A DNA stretch of 64,000 nt, taken from NCBI GenBank assembly GCA_949316235.1, contig OX438748.1:35990036-36054035 (forward strand), in the 5' to 3' direction. The position numbers and the translations under genes were made by a program. This stretch comes from Oegoconia quadripuncta (lineage: Eukaryota > Arthropoda > Insecta > Lepidoptera > Autostichidae). The first letter of the stretch is position 1. The number at the start of each line of letters is the position of its first letter. Positions 54,325-64,000 of this stretch are shown here, piece by piece. A model generated the notes under the pieces. That model was not told the DNA's origin. It did not search any database and saw only the letters and a program-made list of their open reading frames with translations.

Positions 54325-54585
54325 ATCCTTAGACATACACACAGCGCCATCTAGTTCCACAGTAAGCAACTATAGGCTTGTGTTGTGAATACCAGATGGT
54401 TGATATACTACATAAATACATTTTATTTTTGTAAATAAATACTTATTATAAATGAAAATATCCATAACTCGGGTACAAATGTCCGTATTCATCATACAAA
54501 CAAATGCCCCTAGCGGGATTCGAACCCGCGACTTTTTGGTATAGCAGTCAGAATTTTTAACCACTACACCAAACAGGTCGTCAAA
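54325..54585 (-). repeat. SINE A copy with 13-bp target duplication
   Basis: AAGTTACTGAGTT at 54312-54324 and 54586-54598 flank the element. Clear A box (ccactacaccaaa complement) and B box (gggattcgaacccgcga complement). The perfect duplication marks a young insertion. Confidence 0.9.
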
Positions 54586-54899
54586 AAGTTACTGAGTTGT
54601 TAGTAATTTGTAGATAATGATGCTAGTTTTGCAATCATCTATAACTTGTTTGTTACTAATCTTATAGTCGTAAGTTATACACATTGTAAAACTGTTTTTT
54701 GTCCCTAATAAATAATAATAAAAAAAATTGCTACTCTTTGTGCGAAGAAATATATAAATATTATATTATATTTTATAATGGCTCAAGTGACGTCGAAAGT
54801 GGGTGAAATACAAATTTGAAACGTTTTTGAAAAAAAAAAATTTGTTGGTGAAGAGAGGTGAGTCCAAACTATTTCCTTTTAAACTAAACTATTGTAAAA

Positions 54900-54905
54900 T
54901 TTATT
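54900..54905 (-). terminator. candidate poly(A) signal of the transporter gene
   Basis: AATAAA on the minus strand about 70 nt after the stop codon at 54975. Confidence 0.45.
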
Positions 54906-54974
54906 AAAAAGAAACACTACGAAAAATAAAGAAAACGTATTTAACAATCAGATCTGATACAAAAATATGTATCA

Positions 54975-57900
54975 TCAATTGATAATGTCAGTGACTGGTC
55001 TTAGTTTAATACGTACATTTGGTGAAACTAAGCCACCTTCATAATAGTTTTGTATTTCTGAAAGAGTTTTATCTTTGGTTTCGGGCAAATATTTAAACAT
55101 GATGAGTCCGCAAACTAAAGAACAGCAGCCAAGTAACAAGAAAGCACCGTGCAGCTTGAGGGTGGCAAACACAAAAGGGGCTAATTTTAAAATCGTTGCT
55201 GTAATAACATTGCATGATAATGCCATTACAAGTGCAGCAAGGTCTCTACGTACTAACGGTAATATCTCGATACAGATTGACGTGACCAATACAATTGGAC
55301 CACAGCTAATAGCAATAGAGAAAGCTATTAAGAGAACAATTGACACGTAGGAATGTTCTAATACAATTGAAAGGTTAATTAGGTACAAGTGCAAGGATAT
55401 TATAAAAAGGAAAGCAGTTCCCACAAATTGTGCCGCGAAGAGCAGCGTCCTGCGCGCAAGATACCGCGAGAGCGCGGCCCCGACGTACATACTGAACACG
55501 GTGATGCCGTCCAGAATGAGCATACCCGCGTACGCTGCTGATTCGCTGGACGTCATCTTCTTTATTATATCTATAGCATATACACTTAATACTATCTTGC
55601 CAGAAAAATAATACAGTAAGATCAATAACAAACTATGCGATATCGGCAGATAGAATCCCTTGGAACTAATATCTTTAAGGGTAAGCACGCACACGGAGCT
55701 CCAGCTCTTGTCGACTGTAACATTTTGGTTGCTTGTTTGTTGCGAGTCGATGAGCGACTGCAGCTCCCTCTCCGCGTCCTCCCCCGCGCCCTCGAGCCAG
55801 CGATGCGCCGCCCGGCAGTGAGCCACCCGCCCCTTGCTCGCGAGCCAGTACGGAGACTCCGGACACGCGAATATTGTTGCAATATTATAAATCGAACAAA
55901 CAATCCCCACAATACCGACGTTTTTCCAATGAAAAAATGTACCGATCGCATTTGATATCCATATACCCCAGAAAAAATTTGCTATCTTGATGGTAAGAAG
56001 AACCCCTCTATACTTGGGTGACGTGCATTCCGTTAGGATGAGGTCCAAGACGGTGAACTGAGCTGCGATCAACGGGCCTTGTAGAACTTCACTGATCAGC
56101 ACCTCTATCACGGTGGTGCTGCAGTAATACAAGACGAATCCCGCCTGTGTTGTCACACATATTGCCGCAAAGGTCAGCTTCCTCCCAATGAAGTGCGCTG
56201 TCACAGGCAGTAGGATACACCATGGTATTCCGGAGTAGTAATAACCAGCCGCTGAAAGTAAAATATTCTAACTCTGTATGTTATCGAGTTTTAATGAAAA
56301 TTGTGTCAGGGTCTGCTGGTCAATCAATCACCGTACATAGCGCTTCCGTAACCATGAATTTGTGGATACTGTGACTATACTAACGTCGACTCCAACCGCG
56401 ACCTCTCCACAAGATTGATTTGGTTTGTTCGTTTTTGAAGAGTTGGATTTTTCGTTTCAATAATTGAATTTCTTTCTTTAAAACTGACGCTTTTACGCAT
56501 ACTATTTCAATATTTACAAATATTATTCCAATATTATATTACTGTACATAAACGGCGAAACATCCGACGTCGGCAACTTTCTTCCCGTCATAACTGTTTC
56601 TTACTTTCACAAAAACTTTCCATCCACTTAAGCAAATATAAACCACCTGACATTATACTCAATAATAGTATCACTGTTTACAACTGCAGGGGAGTTGCCA
56701 ACAAGAGGGAGGTGGTAAATAAACTCCTAAATTCACCCAACACATAGCAATAATCCTGTAAAAAGTCGATGTTTGGTTTTATTAAATTTACAAAAAAAAA
56801 AAGGAATTTATGTAATATATCAACCATCTAGTATTCACAACACAAGCCTATAGTTGCTTACTGTGGAACTAGATGGCGCTGTGTGTATGTCTAAGGATAT
56901 TTATTTATTTATTAAAAGAAATTATTTTTTTCTTCGGATTGCTATAATATGTATATAGAGATGTTCCAGTTGGAGTCGCTGCGGCGAGTTATGCGACTTG
57001 ACGTTCCTACATAGGCCCATTAATGGATCAATTAAATGCGGATCGCTGCTCGAAGGAATTATGTGGTCAATCCTGCACAATCTCCAAGGATGCCTTGGAC
57101 TATCTACATTCATTCCAGAATAATTAACGCAGGTAGTCACTCACCATATTTCAGGATCTGTACTGAATACAACGAAGTGAACTCGGTATTTACAAATTTT
57201 AAAGAGTATTACGGATACTAGTTAGATGATAGATAGAAGTTGTATTGTGCTTTCTGTTATATAAATGCCTTGTCGAGTCATGGATGTATGCATAAATGTG
57301 TTATATTTGTTTCTTCTTTATGTGAAATAAAGACGACCTAGTATAGGACTAGATACATATGTGACAGGTGTAAGTTTCCGAAAATAAACTACATGTATGA
57401 AAAATTTAAAGATATCGCCATAAGGTTATCATGTGAAAAGTTATTAAAGCAATAATTGAAAAATATTGTGCTGTGTGGTTTCCACAACGGTGGTGCGGGA
57501 ACCAACCCGTCTCTTCCCGTGGGTGTAGTAAAGGGCGACTAAGGGACTTTCCACCAAAAACATCTATATTTTTGCACGTTTCAACGTCGATGGGCTCACC
57601 ACCTGTCACGTGTGCATTTCTGTATATTCCATAAGGTGAACCGTAGAAGTTGTTTCAATCATTAAACTTTTAATGTTTGGGATACCCAAACACTATTGTT
57701 TGGGATATCTCTGACCGGGTGGGATAAATGTCGTGACGTTATTAAATAAATATTAAATAAATAAATAAATATCTAGTTCCACAGTAAGCGACTATAGGCT
57801 TGTGTTGTGGATACTAGATGGTTGATATACTATATATATATATATATTTTCTAACTTTTGCGACCTTCTGTAACTATCACCAAATATCCGAATTATTAAT

Positions 57901-60900
57901 CCATATATGTAATACCTCTATATTTTATCTAAAACCTTATCATTAAGCTTTAGGAAGCGTTACTATGCCAAATTTTAATTCGCTAGCATTTCTCTAGTAG
58001 CTTTGGGAGGCGGTGATATACGGACAGATACCGGAGTGAAACTACAAGCATTCCGTTTGCCCTGAACTGGTACAGTCTGAAACAGATAAACCTATACAGC
58101 CCGGCATAATACAATCAAAATTTTCACAGGAAATAATAAATATTTTTCAATAGTACTTTGGTATATAGTCGTACTCAGTTATTGCTGCAAGTATTTTAAA
58201 AATTATCCAAAAACATCGACGATTTCCTGAGAAAACTTAATTTGTATTACACAGACACTGTATAGGTTACTCTGTTTAAGACTATACATACATATTGGTA
58301 CAGAATACTACTCGTACTATATATATGTATATTAGATAGGTTATGTGATATATTTATTTGTATATATTATTATTTTATTTTATTTTTTATAAAATAATTT
58401 TCAATTGTTGTGTACACTATTTTCTGCCCAATCTAATAAATACTATGTATCTCTAAGGTTTGCTGGTAGAAAACTCTATCGGAGTTAAGCTCGCCTTTGT
58501 ATATTTTATGCATATTTCTGTAACAATTTTGTGTACAATAAAGATATTAAGATATTATTAAGAACACTGAAAAGGGTCCTTACAGAGCCAAGAGACCATA
58601 TCGTCGCTGACGGCGGTGGTGCTGTTCGCTTCCCGTCGAAGCTGTGGGATGTACACGGTCGGCGCTCCCATGCACAGGCCCAGCTGGAAGTACGACGACC
58701 AGACGGCGCTGGACAGTAGGAGCTGTCAAACAGGTATATTGTTTATGATCCAGCTGTGTTCGCTGGAAGAAACGCCTAACGATCCGCAATCTGTTAACAA
58801 GGCGGATCCAGTTTAGGGGATAGTCACATATTGGAGGGGCTTTCCTGGACAGGCTGTAAAATAAATCTAATTAAAAATCATTGTGTTACAATTAGGCTAA
58901 AGCTTAAACAAGACATGTTTAATCTTCAGTAAAAAAACCTTAAACAAGACTGTAGTACGTATTGAGACTGTTATCACAAGAACTTAACCACTGTGTGATG
59001 GGGCCATGACCAGCCCGGGACCCGCGGTAGTCTAGTAAATCAGTTCAATAATTGTCAGCATAATGCTTAATGAATATTGTAAGCTTATGGTATATGTTAT
59101 GGGAATTTACTATTGCCATTTTAAAAAGCTAAATCAAAAGTATATTCTTCAATGTAAGTTATTAAATAAATAAATAAAAAGATATTTATTCATCCATTTA
59201 AAAAAAATTATACTACATGATCATTAATTATAGTTAAATTTTCTAACGTAGTGGACAAATAGGTTGGAGCCTCAGCAAAATAGCTGTTTTTCAGTCTCCA
59301 CTTTGTGCATTCACTGATAACAGAACGCATAACACGTCAGAAGTTATTGCACACTACAATACTATTGGCTACAAGCTACATTGCAAGCAAGCATTATATG
59401 ACCAAAACTTTGGAGAGAAAAAAATTTAAATAATAATAATTGGTAAAAGACACCTACAATTCCTATACAATTACAAAGTCAATCTCACTAACAAAATCTC
59501 AAAAAAAATAGAACTGGCTGGCACGTCACACTTCGGTATCACAGAGGCCCAGTTACTGGAACACTTCTGTTTGCATAAAAACCATTCCTTACATTTTCTT
59601 TTAAATGTGCAAAACGAGTTGGTTTGTTTGATTGGTGGATGTAAGTCGTTCCAGTACTTGGACGCCGTGAAACGAAAACTACACTACTACACTAAACTAT
59701 TATATCACTTACTGAAGATTAAACATGTTTTTTACGACGTTTCGTAATGAAGTGGTCTCTAAAACAACTCTAAAATTGTGTTTCTAGCTCAGTACACAAA
59801 GGGGTGTACTACCCAGTGAATATTAAGTATCTCGAGGATGAAGCGACGAAGTATAATTAAGAGTGTTTGTAAAATGGATTTTGAATTATAGCGAAAGTTG
59901 TGATCAAATTGTCAGCTACTGTCCCATTGATCGATGTTTTTTTTTGTACTTGATCAATCACACCTGATTTTAAGTGAAGATGAGGTCGAAGGTGGAAGCG
60001 TACTGACCCGGAAACCCCATCTTATTTGGGGGGCTGGCTATCTTATCTCTGACAACCGGAACACAACAATGCTATTAACATTGCTGCTTGGCGGCAGATT
60101 TAGATAGGATGGTGGTAGCTAGCCAGGCGGACATTTTAAAATGCCCTACCACCAATCAAATCGAGTACTTAAACATGTACCACGCTGGGGATCGAACCCG
60201 CGACCTCCGAAACGTAAACCCAATGTTGTTTACATTGAGCTACGGAGGCAGTAAAAACATATGTTCAGGTGTTCCAGAGCTCCAATCACGGTCATGGAAA
60301 TAAGGCGTTTTGAGTTATACCCATACAAAGATATTGTCAACATAAAGACTGTGGAAAACGGCTCGGCTCGGCTTCTAATTAACGAATAATAAACACCTTA
60401 CAAGTGGAAACAAAACAGTAACTGAATTCGCAACAATCCTTTATTTTTATTTTATTTTTTCTAGCCATATCGTACATACATACATACATACATAATGTCA
60501 CGTCTGTTTCTCGTAGGCAGAGACCACAGACTTCCACTTGCTACGATCCCAGCACACCTCTTCTGCTTCCCTCACTCTCATAAGGTTGTTCATACATGCT
60601 CGTCGGTTTAGGGTACTCTCGACTTGGCCTTTCTTTAAGACGTCCCCGATTTGATCATGGTACGTTAGCCATATCGATTACAAAATATATGATCTAATTG
60701 GGGTGTATCGGCTTTTTAGTATACACCACCTCATTTGGGATAAAGGTCGTGACTTTATGTAAAATATGTATAACCTTGTATATGATCGAAGGCACAAAGG
60801 AGAAATGACCACCATAATTCAGATAATTATATATTTACGTCGGTCAGAAGATTCACACTGTGTGAATCTCACAGTGTGTAAGCACTCAACCTTAGGTATG

Positions 60901-61891
60901 CATAAACACTTGTCAGCACTTGTTAATCTCAGGCTTTGTAAATAAATAAATAATTATTATTATATTGGAAAAAAAATACGAAAAACTTAGATTGTCACAC
61001 GTGATAGTTGTGCTTGTGTCACACCAAATCAAAAATTATTTTTTATTTCATAGGATAATATTATCACTTGAAAACGTCACAAATTATATTAAATATATAA
61101 TTTACTGCTCATTCACAAAGCTGACTACCCGGAGAAGAACGAGCAAGAAACTCAAGGCTTGCTCTTTTTAAATACATTATGGGTTACAATTATATGAAAA
61201 ATATATTATACGAATAATATGGTATATATCAGGTCCTTACCTATGAAATTGGCGTTTTGTATGAATAATTTCATTAAGACTGTTTTCTCCATACAAACAT
61301 TTTTGATTTTTTTTTGGGAACGGCAAATTCAAATTTAGCTAAACTTTGTGTGTATTATCGGATAACATTAAGTTAAGTATAGGCAGCGTTAATTTTTAAA
61401 AGTAACCGCTTTATAAAAGTTTCAGCGAATCTAAGAAATGATTATGAGAAGCACATGAAAAGAGCTCTGTTCAAATTTGTTTTATTATGTGATTTAGCCC
61501 AGAAATTAAAAAATGTTTCATGTGAAACCTTGAAATAATATTCCATTTTCCGAATAAAAAACAAATTTGGATATACCTAACTTTGAAAATCGCAGGAATT
61601 CGTACATATGATTAACGAAGAAAAAAACTCCAATTTCATAGGTAAAGAATCAATATATTATATGTTATTAAAAAAATATATTATGTGAATAATAAGACAG
61701 CTATATCTATGCTTGTCTGTCATCTAGATAGTCAGTGATTATATAATAGTGTTATAGAGAAATTAAACAAATTAAATCTTAAATGACTTCACCTGTCTCA
61801 AAAGTGGCTTCCAAGATACTTTCTCAGGTCCTTCGTGAGCGAGAACTTCCTCGGGAGAAGGAACGATCGCTTTGTATTCACATTTATCCAT
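54975..61891 (-). CDS. MFS sugar (facilitated trehalose Tret1-like) transporter, three exons
   Basis: Exon 1 61891-61793 (ATG, 33 codons, MDKCEYKAIVPSPEEVLAHE to WKPLLRQ, donor GTGAAG). Exon 2 58722-58584 (acceptor tttgacag; QLGLCMGAPTVYIPQLRRE, then SDDMVSWL plus T, donor GTAAGG). Exon 3 56251-54975 (acceptor actttcag, first bases CG completing Ser, then AGYYYSGIPWCILLPV, stop TGA). Phases agree and total 504 aa, the usual length. Family marks: GRK at 102-104, RG at about 161, PESPYW at 210-215, EILPLVRRD in the second half, and PETKDKTLSEI from 469. Twelve membrane helices are expected at the plasma membrane. Relatives import glucose or trehalose; the substrate here is unknown. Several canonical family positions are altered, so transport specificity may differ. 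Repeats fill both introns. Confidence 0.88.
56790..56925 (+). repeat. SINE A 3' fragment in transporter intron 2
   Basis: caaccatctagtattcacaa, ttactgtggaactagatggc, (TTTAT)n tail; head missing. Confidence 0.75.
56926..57479. other. intron sequence with unassigned ORF remnant
   Basis: 57000-57225 contains a plus-strand ORF (RRNYVVNPAQSPRMPWTIY, then SHSPYFRICTEYNEVN) that may be a degraded element tail, followed by gtgaaataaag. No family was recognised. Confidence 0.3.
57480..57740 (+). repeat. repeat family C, best uninterrupted copy, in intron 2
   Basis: gaaccaacccgtctcttccc, gatgggctcaccacctgtca, tttgggatatctctgacc, then ataaatgtcgtgacg and a (TAAA)n tail. Confidence 0.75.
57765..57850 (-). 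repeat. SINE A 3' fragment in intron 2
   Basis: tagttccacagtaagcgact, gtggatactagatggttgat, then a (TA)n run. Confidence 0.7.
58440..58560 (+). mobile_element. LINE 3' UTR fragment, ends 23 bp from exon 2
   Basis: taaggtttgctggtagaaaa, ggagttaagctcgcctttgt, ttttgtgtacaataaagata: same tail family as 29535-29690. Confidence 0.5.
59262..59690 (-). mobile_element. LINE 3' fragment (WNDLPPPIKQ family), copy 2, in intron 1
   Basis: ttggagcctcagcaaaatag, cacacttcggtatcacagag, tcttttaaatgtgcaaaacg, gtaagtcgttccagtacttg: inverted relative of 45834-46335. Confidence 0.7.
59935..60255 (-). repeat. SINE B copy, near full length, in intron 1
   Basis: tgaagatgaggtcgaaggtg, ctggctatcttatctctgac, gctggggatcgaacccgcga (B box complement), ttacattgagctacggaggc. 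Confidence 0.85.
60482..60680 (-). mobile_element. LINE C-terminal fragment with (ATGT)n tail, in intron 1
   Basis: The minus strand reads LNRRACMNNLMRVREAEEVC, then WDRSKWKSVVSAYEKQT and a stop, then the (ATGT)n run. A recurrent lepidopteran LINE tail. Confidence 0.65.
60715..60765 (+). repeat. repeat family C 3' scrap
   Basis: accacctcatttgggataaa then ggtcgtgactttat. Confidence 0.45.
61022..61755 (-). mobile_element. LINE-1 family 3' fragment, interrupted by MITE B
   Basis: 61022-61210 and 61676-61755 match contiguous 3' UTR of LINE-1 (3367-3600): ctgctcattcacaaagctga, agaagaacgagcaagaaact, then agacagctat..tatgcttg. It lies 38 bp downstream of the exon 1 donor. Confidence 0.75.
61231..61655 (+). 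mobile_element. MITE B copy 3, inside LINE fragment in intron 1
   Basis: Ends aggtccttacctatgaaatt and atttcataggtaaagaatca; TATA-type flanks. Body as at 16028. Confidence 0.8.
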
Positions 61892-62092
61892 AACTACACA
61901 AAAATTCCACATACATAAAATATAACTGTTATCTCTATTAGCTTTCCCAGTTCACTATCAAGTGATACAACTGCTTATATTCATTAATGTTAATTTGAAC
62001 AGGTGTGTAGCTGTAAGAACAAATAAGAGAGGCTATATTGCTCGTACTGAAACGAGTTCACTAATACGATCGCTTGTATAATAATAAATAAG

Positions 62093-62340
62093 TATCCTTG
62101 GACATACACACAACGCCATCTAGTTCCACAGTAAGCAACTATAGGCTTGTGTTGTGGATACCAGATGGTTGATATAGGTACTACTTATATACTCTTTTTT
62201 TGTAAATAAATACTTATTATAAATGAAAACATCCATAACTCGGGTACACTTGTCCGTATTCACCATACAAACATATGCCCTAGCGGGATTCGAACCCGCG
62301 TCCAGTGGTCAGAGTTCTAACCACTACACCAAACAGGTTG
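62093..62340 (-). repeat. SINE A copy about 0.2 kb upstream of the transporter ATG
   Basis: cacaacgccatctagttcca, tgtccgtattcaccatacaa, gggattcgaacccgcgtcca, ccactacaccaaacaggttg. It could border or overlap the promoter. Confidence 0.85.
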
Positions 62341-62434
62341 TATGCTTGCATAATTGAACAATTTCTTGCCAAACATGTTTACTGTCTCATGCGATCATTT
62401 CTATCCTACATGAAATAAAAAAATGTTGCATTGT

Positions 62435-62560
62435 CTTCGCTGTTTGGCGGCAGACTTAAATAAGATGGCGGTAGCTAGCAACGCGGACAGTTAATAATGC
62501 CCTACCACCAATCAAACCAACTACTACATGTATCCGAATCGACCCCGCGACCTCAGTTTT
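62435..62560 (-). repeat. SINE B remnant
   Basis: gctgtttggcggcagactta, atgccctaccaccaatcaaa, atcgaccccgcgacctcag. Confidence 0.6.
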
Positions 62561-63929
62561 ACTATATGACAACGTCATTTACCGATCAGTGAGGTGTTGG
62601 GACTTGGCGAGAGGAATTAAACCAACATTATCTTACGACAAATGCATATTAACTGCCCATAAGGCTTCGTATCAATACATTAATACTTAGAGCTACGTAC
62701 ATGAGGGGATGGGGGGTGACACACACACTACAACAGGAAAGAGGGAAGATCTACCTACATAACACACATATTCCCTAAAGCACTGAAAATACTAACAAAA
62801 GGTGGAAAAGCCCACGAACCACAGGAACAATATATGCTTTCTCGTCCAGATTTTATGTATTCCTAGGTCCTTTTTTCTATGATTGATTAAATATAAAGTT
62901 AAGCGTGATTACCATCTAAATAGTCTGATATTTTATCTCTATCATTAGTCATTATTTATTCATCTTCTCCACATGTCCTAAACATCTAATAACTTTTTCA
63001 GTCCATGTCACTACATTCTCTTTCTCACCGAATTAGAACGCATGGTGTTGTATAAATTATTTTGTATTGAGGTTCAAGTAACCTTTAGTTGTAGACTCTA
63101 CGAGAAATCCGTTTAGCACTTTCGATCACTTTTAATTTCTGTGAAGCAAATCCTGTATTGTATGTTCAAACATTCCGAACGAGAAGCGAAATTAGTTGTC
63201 ATCGACGGTCGCCGCATTGTCGCACCGTAATCCTTCCATAAACCAGTGACTCCACCCTTGAGGTGCTGAATGCCTTTGAATAGTAAAAAAAAGTGAGAAC
63301 CTTTTTATTCAACGTAGGATGCAGAATCATTTGCTTTTTTACAAAAATTGTAAGTTTAATTTAGAAAACCCCAGACAACATTGATGGAACGAATGATTAA
63401 ATCGTCCAGGTAGACTAGACCAAAATATAATGTTAAAAGCGAAATATTTTCAAAACGGCTTAACCGATTTCTATGAAACATGGCTAAGAAATTATCACCG
63501 GGTTTAATTCTACTTTAACTCTAATCATTCAAGTAAACCGCAACCTTCACCCTTTAATATTACAGCTCACACTTGCACGGCACCAAATAGTTCCACATGT
63601 CCCTGTCCCAAACTCCACAGTTGTGCTACCAATATATATCTCGGCATTGAAATTGACAGCTATCTCAAATTGACAGCTATCTCAAATTTCACCTACTTAC
63701 TTCAAGAATACGGAAACTGATATACATATTCAAACATTTAAGACAAGCATTTGATCTTGAAATAATAAAAACTGTGTATTTTACCCTTTGCCAATCGGTT
63801 CTGATATATTGCATCACTTTATGGGGTGCAGCTCCCAAATCATTTTTAATCAAATTATAACGTGCTCAAAGAGCAGTTTTAAAAGTTAGCTCCCATCTAC
63901 CATTTCGTTTTCCGACCGTTGAACTATTC
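62561..63929. other. no supported gene
   Basis: 62880-62945 (accatctaaatagtctgata) is a LINE-1 family scrap. 63440-63485 (aaaacggcttaaccgatttc, tatgaaacatggctaag) is a common interspersed motif also at 46795. A short duplication of aattgacagctatctcaaat occurs at 63650-63690. Nothing else. Confidence 0.4.
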
Positions 63930-64000
63930 ACGATCTATTTGATGTAGTGGTTAGCAACTCTGACCACTATACCAAAAGGTTGTGGGTTCGAATCCCGCTA
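63930..64000 (+). repeat. SINE A head, cut by window end
   Basis: atttgatgtagtggttagca (A box) and gtgggttcgaatcccgc (B box). Confidence 0.8.

Noticed and set aside
55622..55955. Arg/Gly-rich ORFs inside the transporter exon 3
   Set aside because: Alternate-frame and antisense shadows of a GC-rich loop in the MFS protein.

Overview
The window looks like a repeat-rich lepidopteran (moth or butterfly) nuclear genome segment. The evidence is a Rx/Rax-type homeobox gene end, a trehalose/sugar-transporter-like gene with spliceosomal introns, AT-rich DNA, and the dense set of tRNA-headed SINEs, RTE/Jockey/CR1/I-type LINE remnants, MITEs and Helitron-like ends common in Lepidoptera. There is no prokaryotic operon, CRISPR array or phage. 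Only two host protein-coding genes could be supported. Most of the rest is transposable-element material, much of it nested.

Host genes. (1) 13127-14172 (+): the last two coding exons of a retinal homeobox (Rx/Rax) gene, covering homeodomain helix 3, a GLPVDPW linker, a GFLSHP.YPSYLTPP block and the C-terminal OAR motif. The exon with the first 46 homeodomain residues was not found and probably lies upstream of the window. The 713-bp intron is almost filled by two SINEs. (2) 61891-54975 (-): a complete three-exon MFS sugar/trehalose-transporter-like gene (33 codons + 139 nt + 1277 nt, 504 aa). Its splice phases join exactly, and its introns hold at least ten repeat insertions.

Layout. 1-3.3 kb: piggyBac-like scrap, RTE and LINE tails. 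3.3-8.5 kb: a near-full-length CR1/Jockey-group LINE (-) inserted in a short repeat, with an SGNH-like ORF1 and an ORF2 that overlaps ORF1 in the -1 frame at a T TTA AAT heptamer. 8.8-12.5 kb: MITEs, unassigned DNA and an RTE tail. 13-14.4 kb: Rx. 14.7-23.4 kb: SINEs, a 90-bp perfect-arm hairpin, and an 815-bp element with 268-bp inverted repeats. 23.4-29.4 kb: a second copy of that element carrying a 5.1-kb LINE insertion with a 5-bp target duplication; the first copy is the paralogous empty site. 30-34 kb: RTE fragment, a 77-bp higher-order minisatellite, unassigned DNA. 34.05-39.35 kb: an apparently intact I-type LINE with both ORFs open, poly(A) and a perfect 14-bp target duplication. 39.4-54.6 kb: degraded LINE 3' ends, SINEs, several tandem repeats, a 22-bp perfect inverted repeat and a local duplication. 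55-62 kb: transporter gene. 62-64 kb: SINE remnants.

The main story is transposon stratigraphy. At least four insertions-within-insertions can be read directly, and three have an uninterrupted relative in the same window for comparison. All coordinates were read by hand; repeat boundaries are approximate unless a target duplication or inverted terminus is given.
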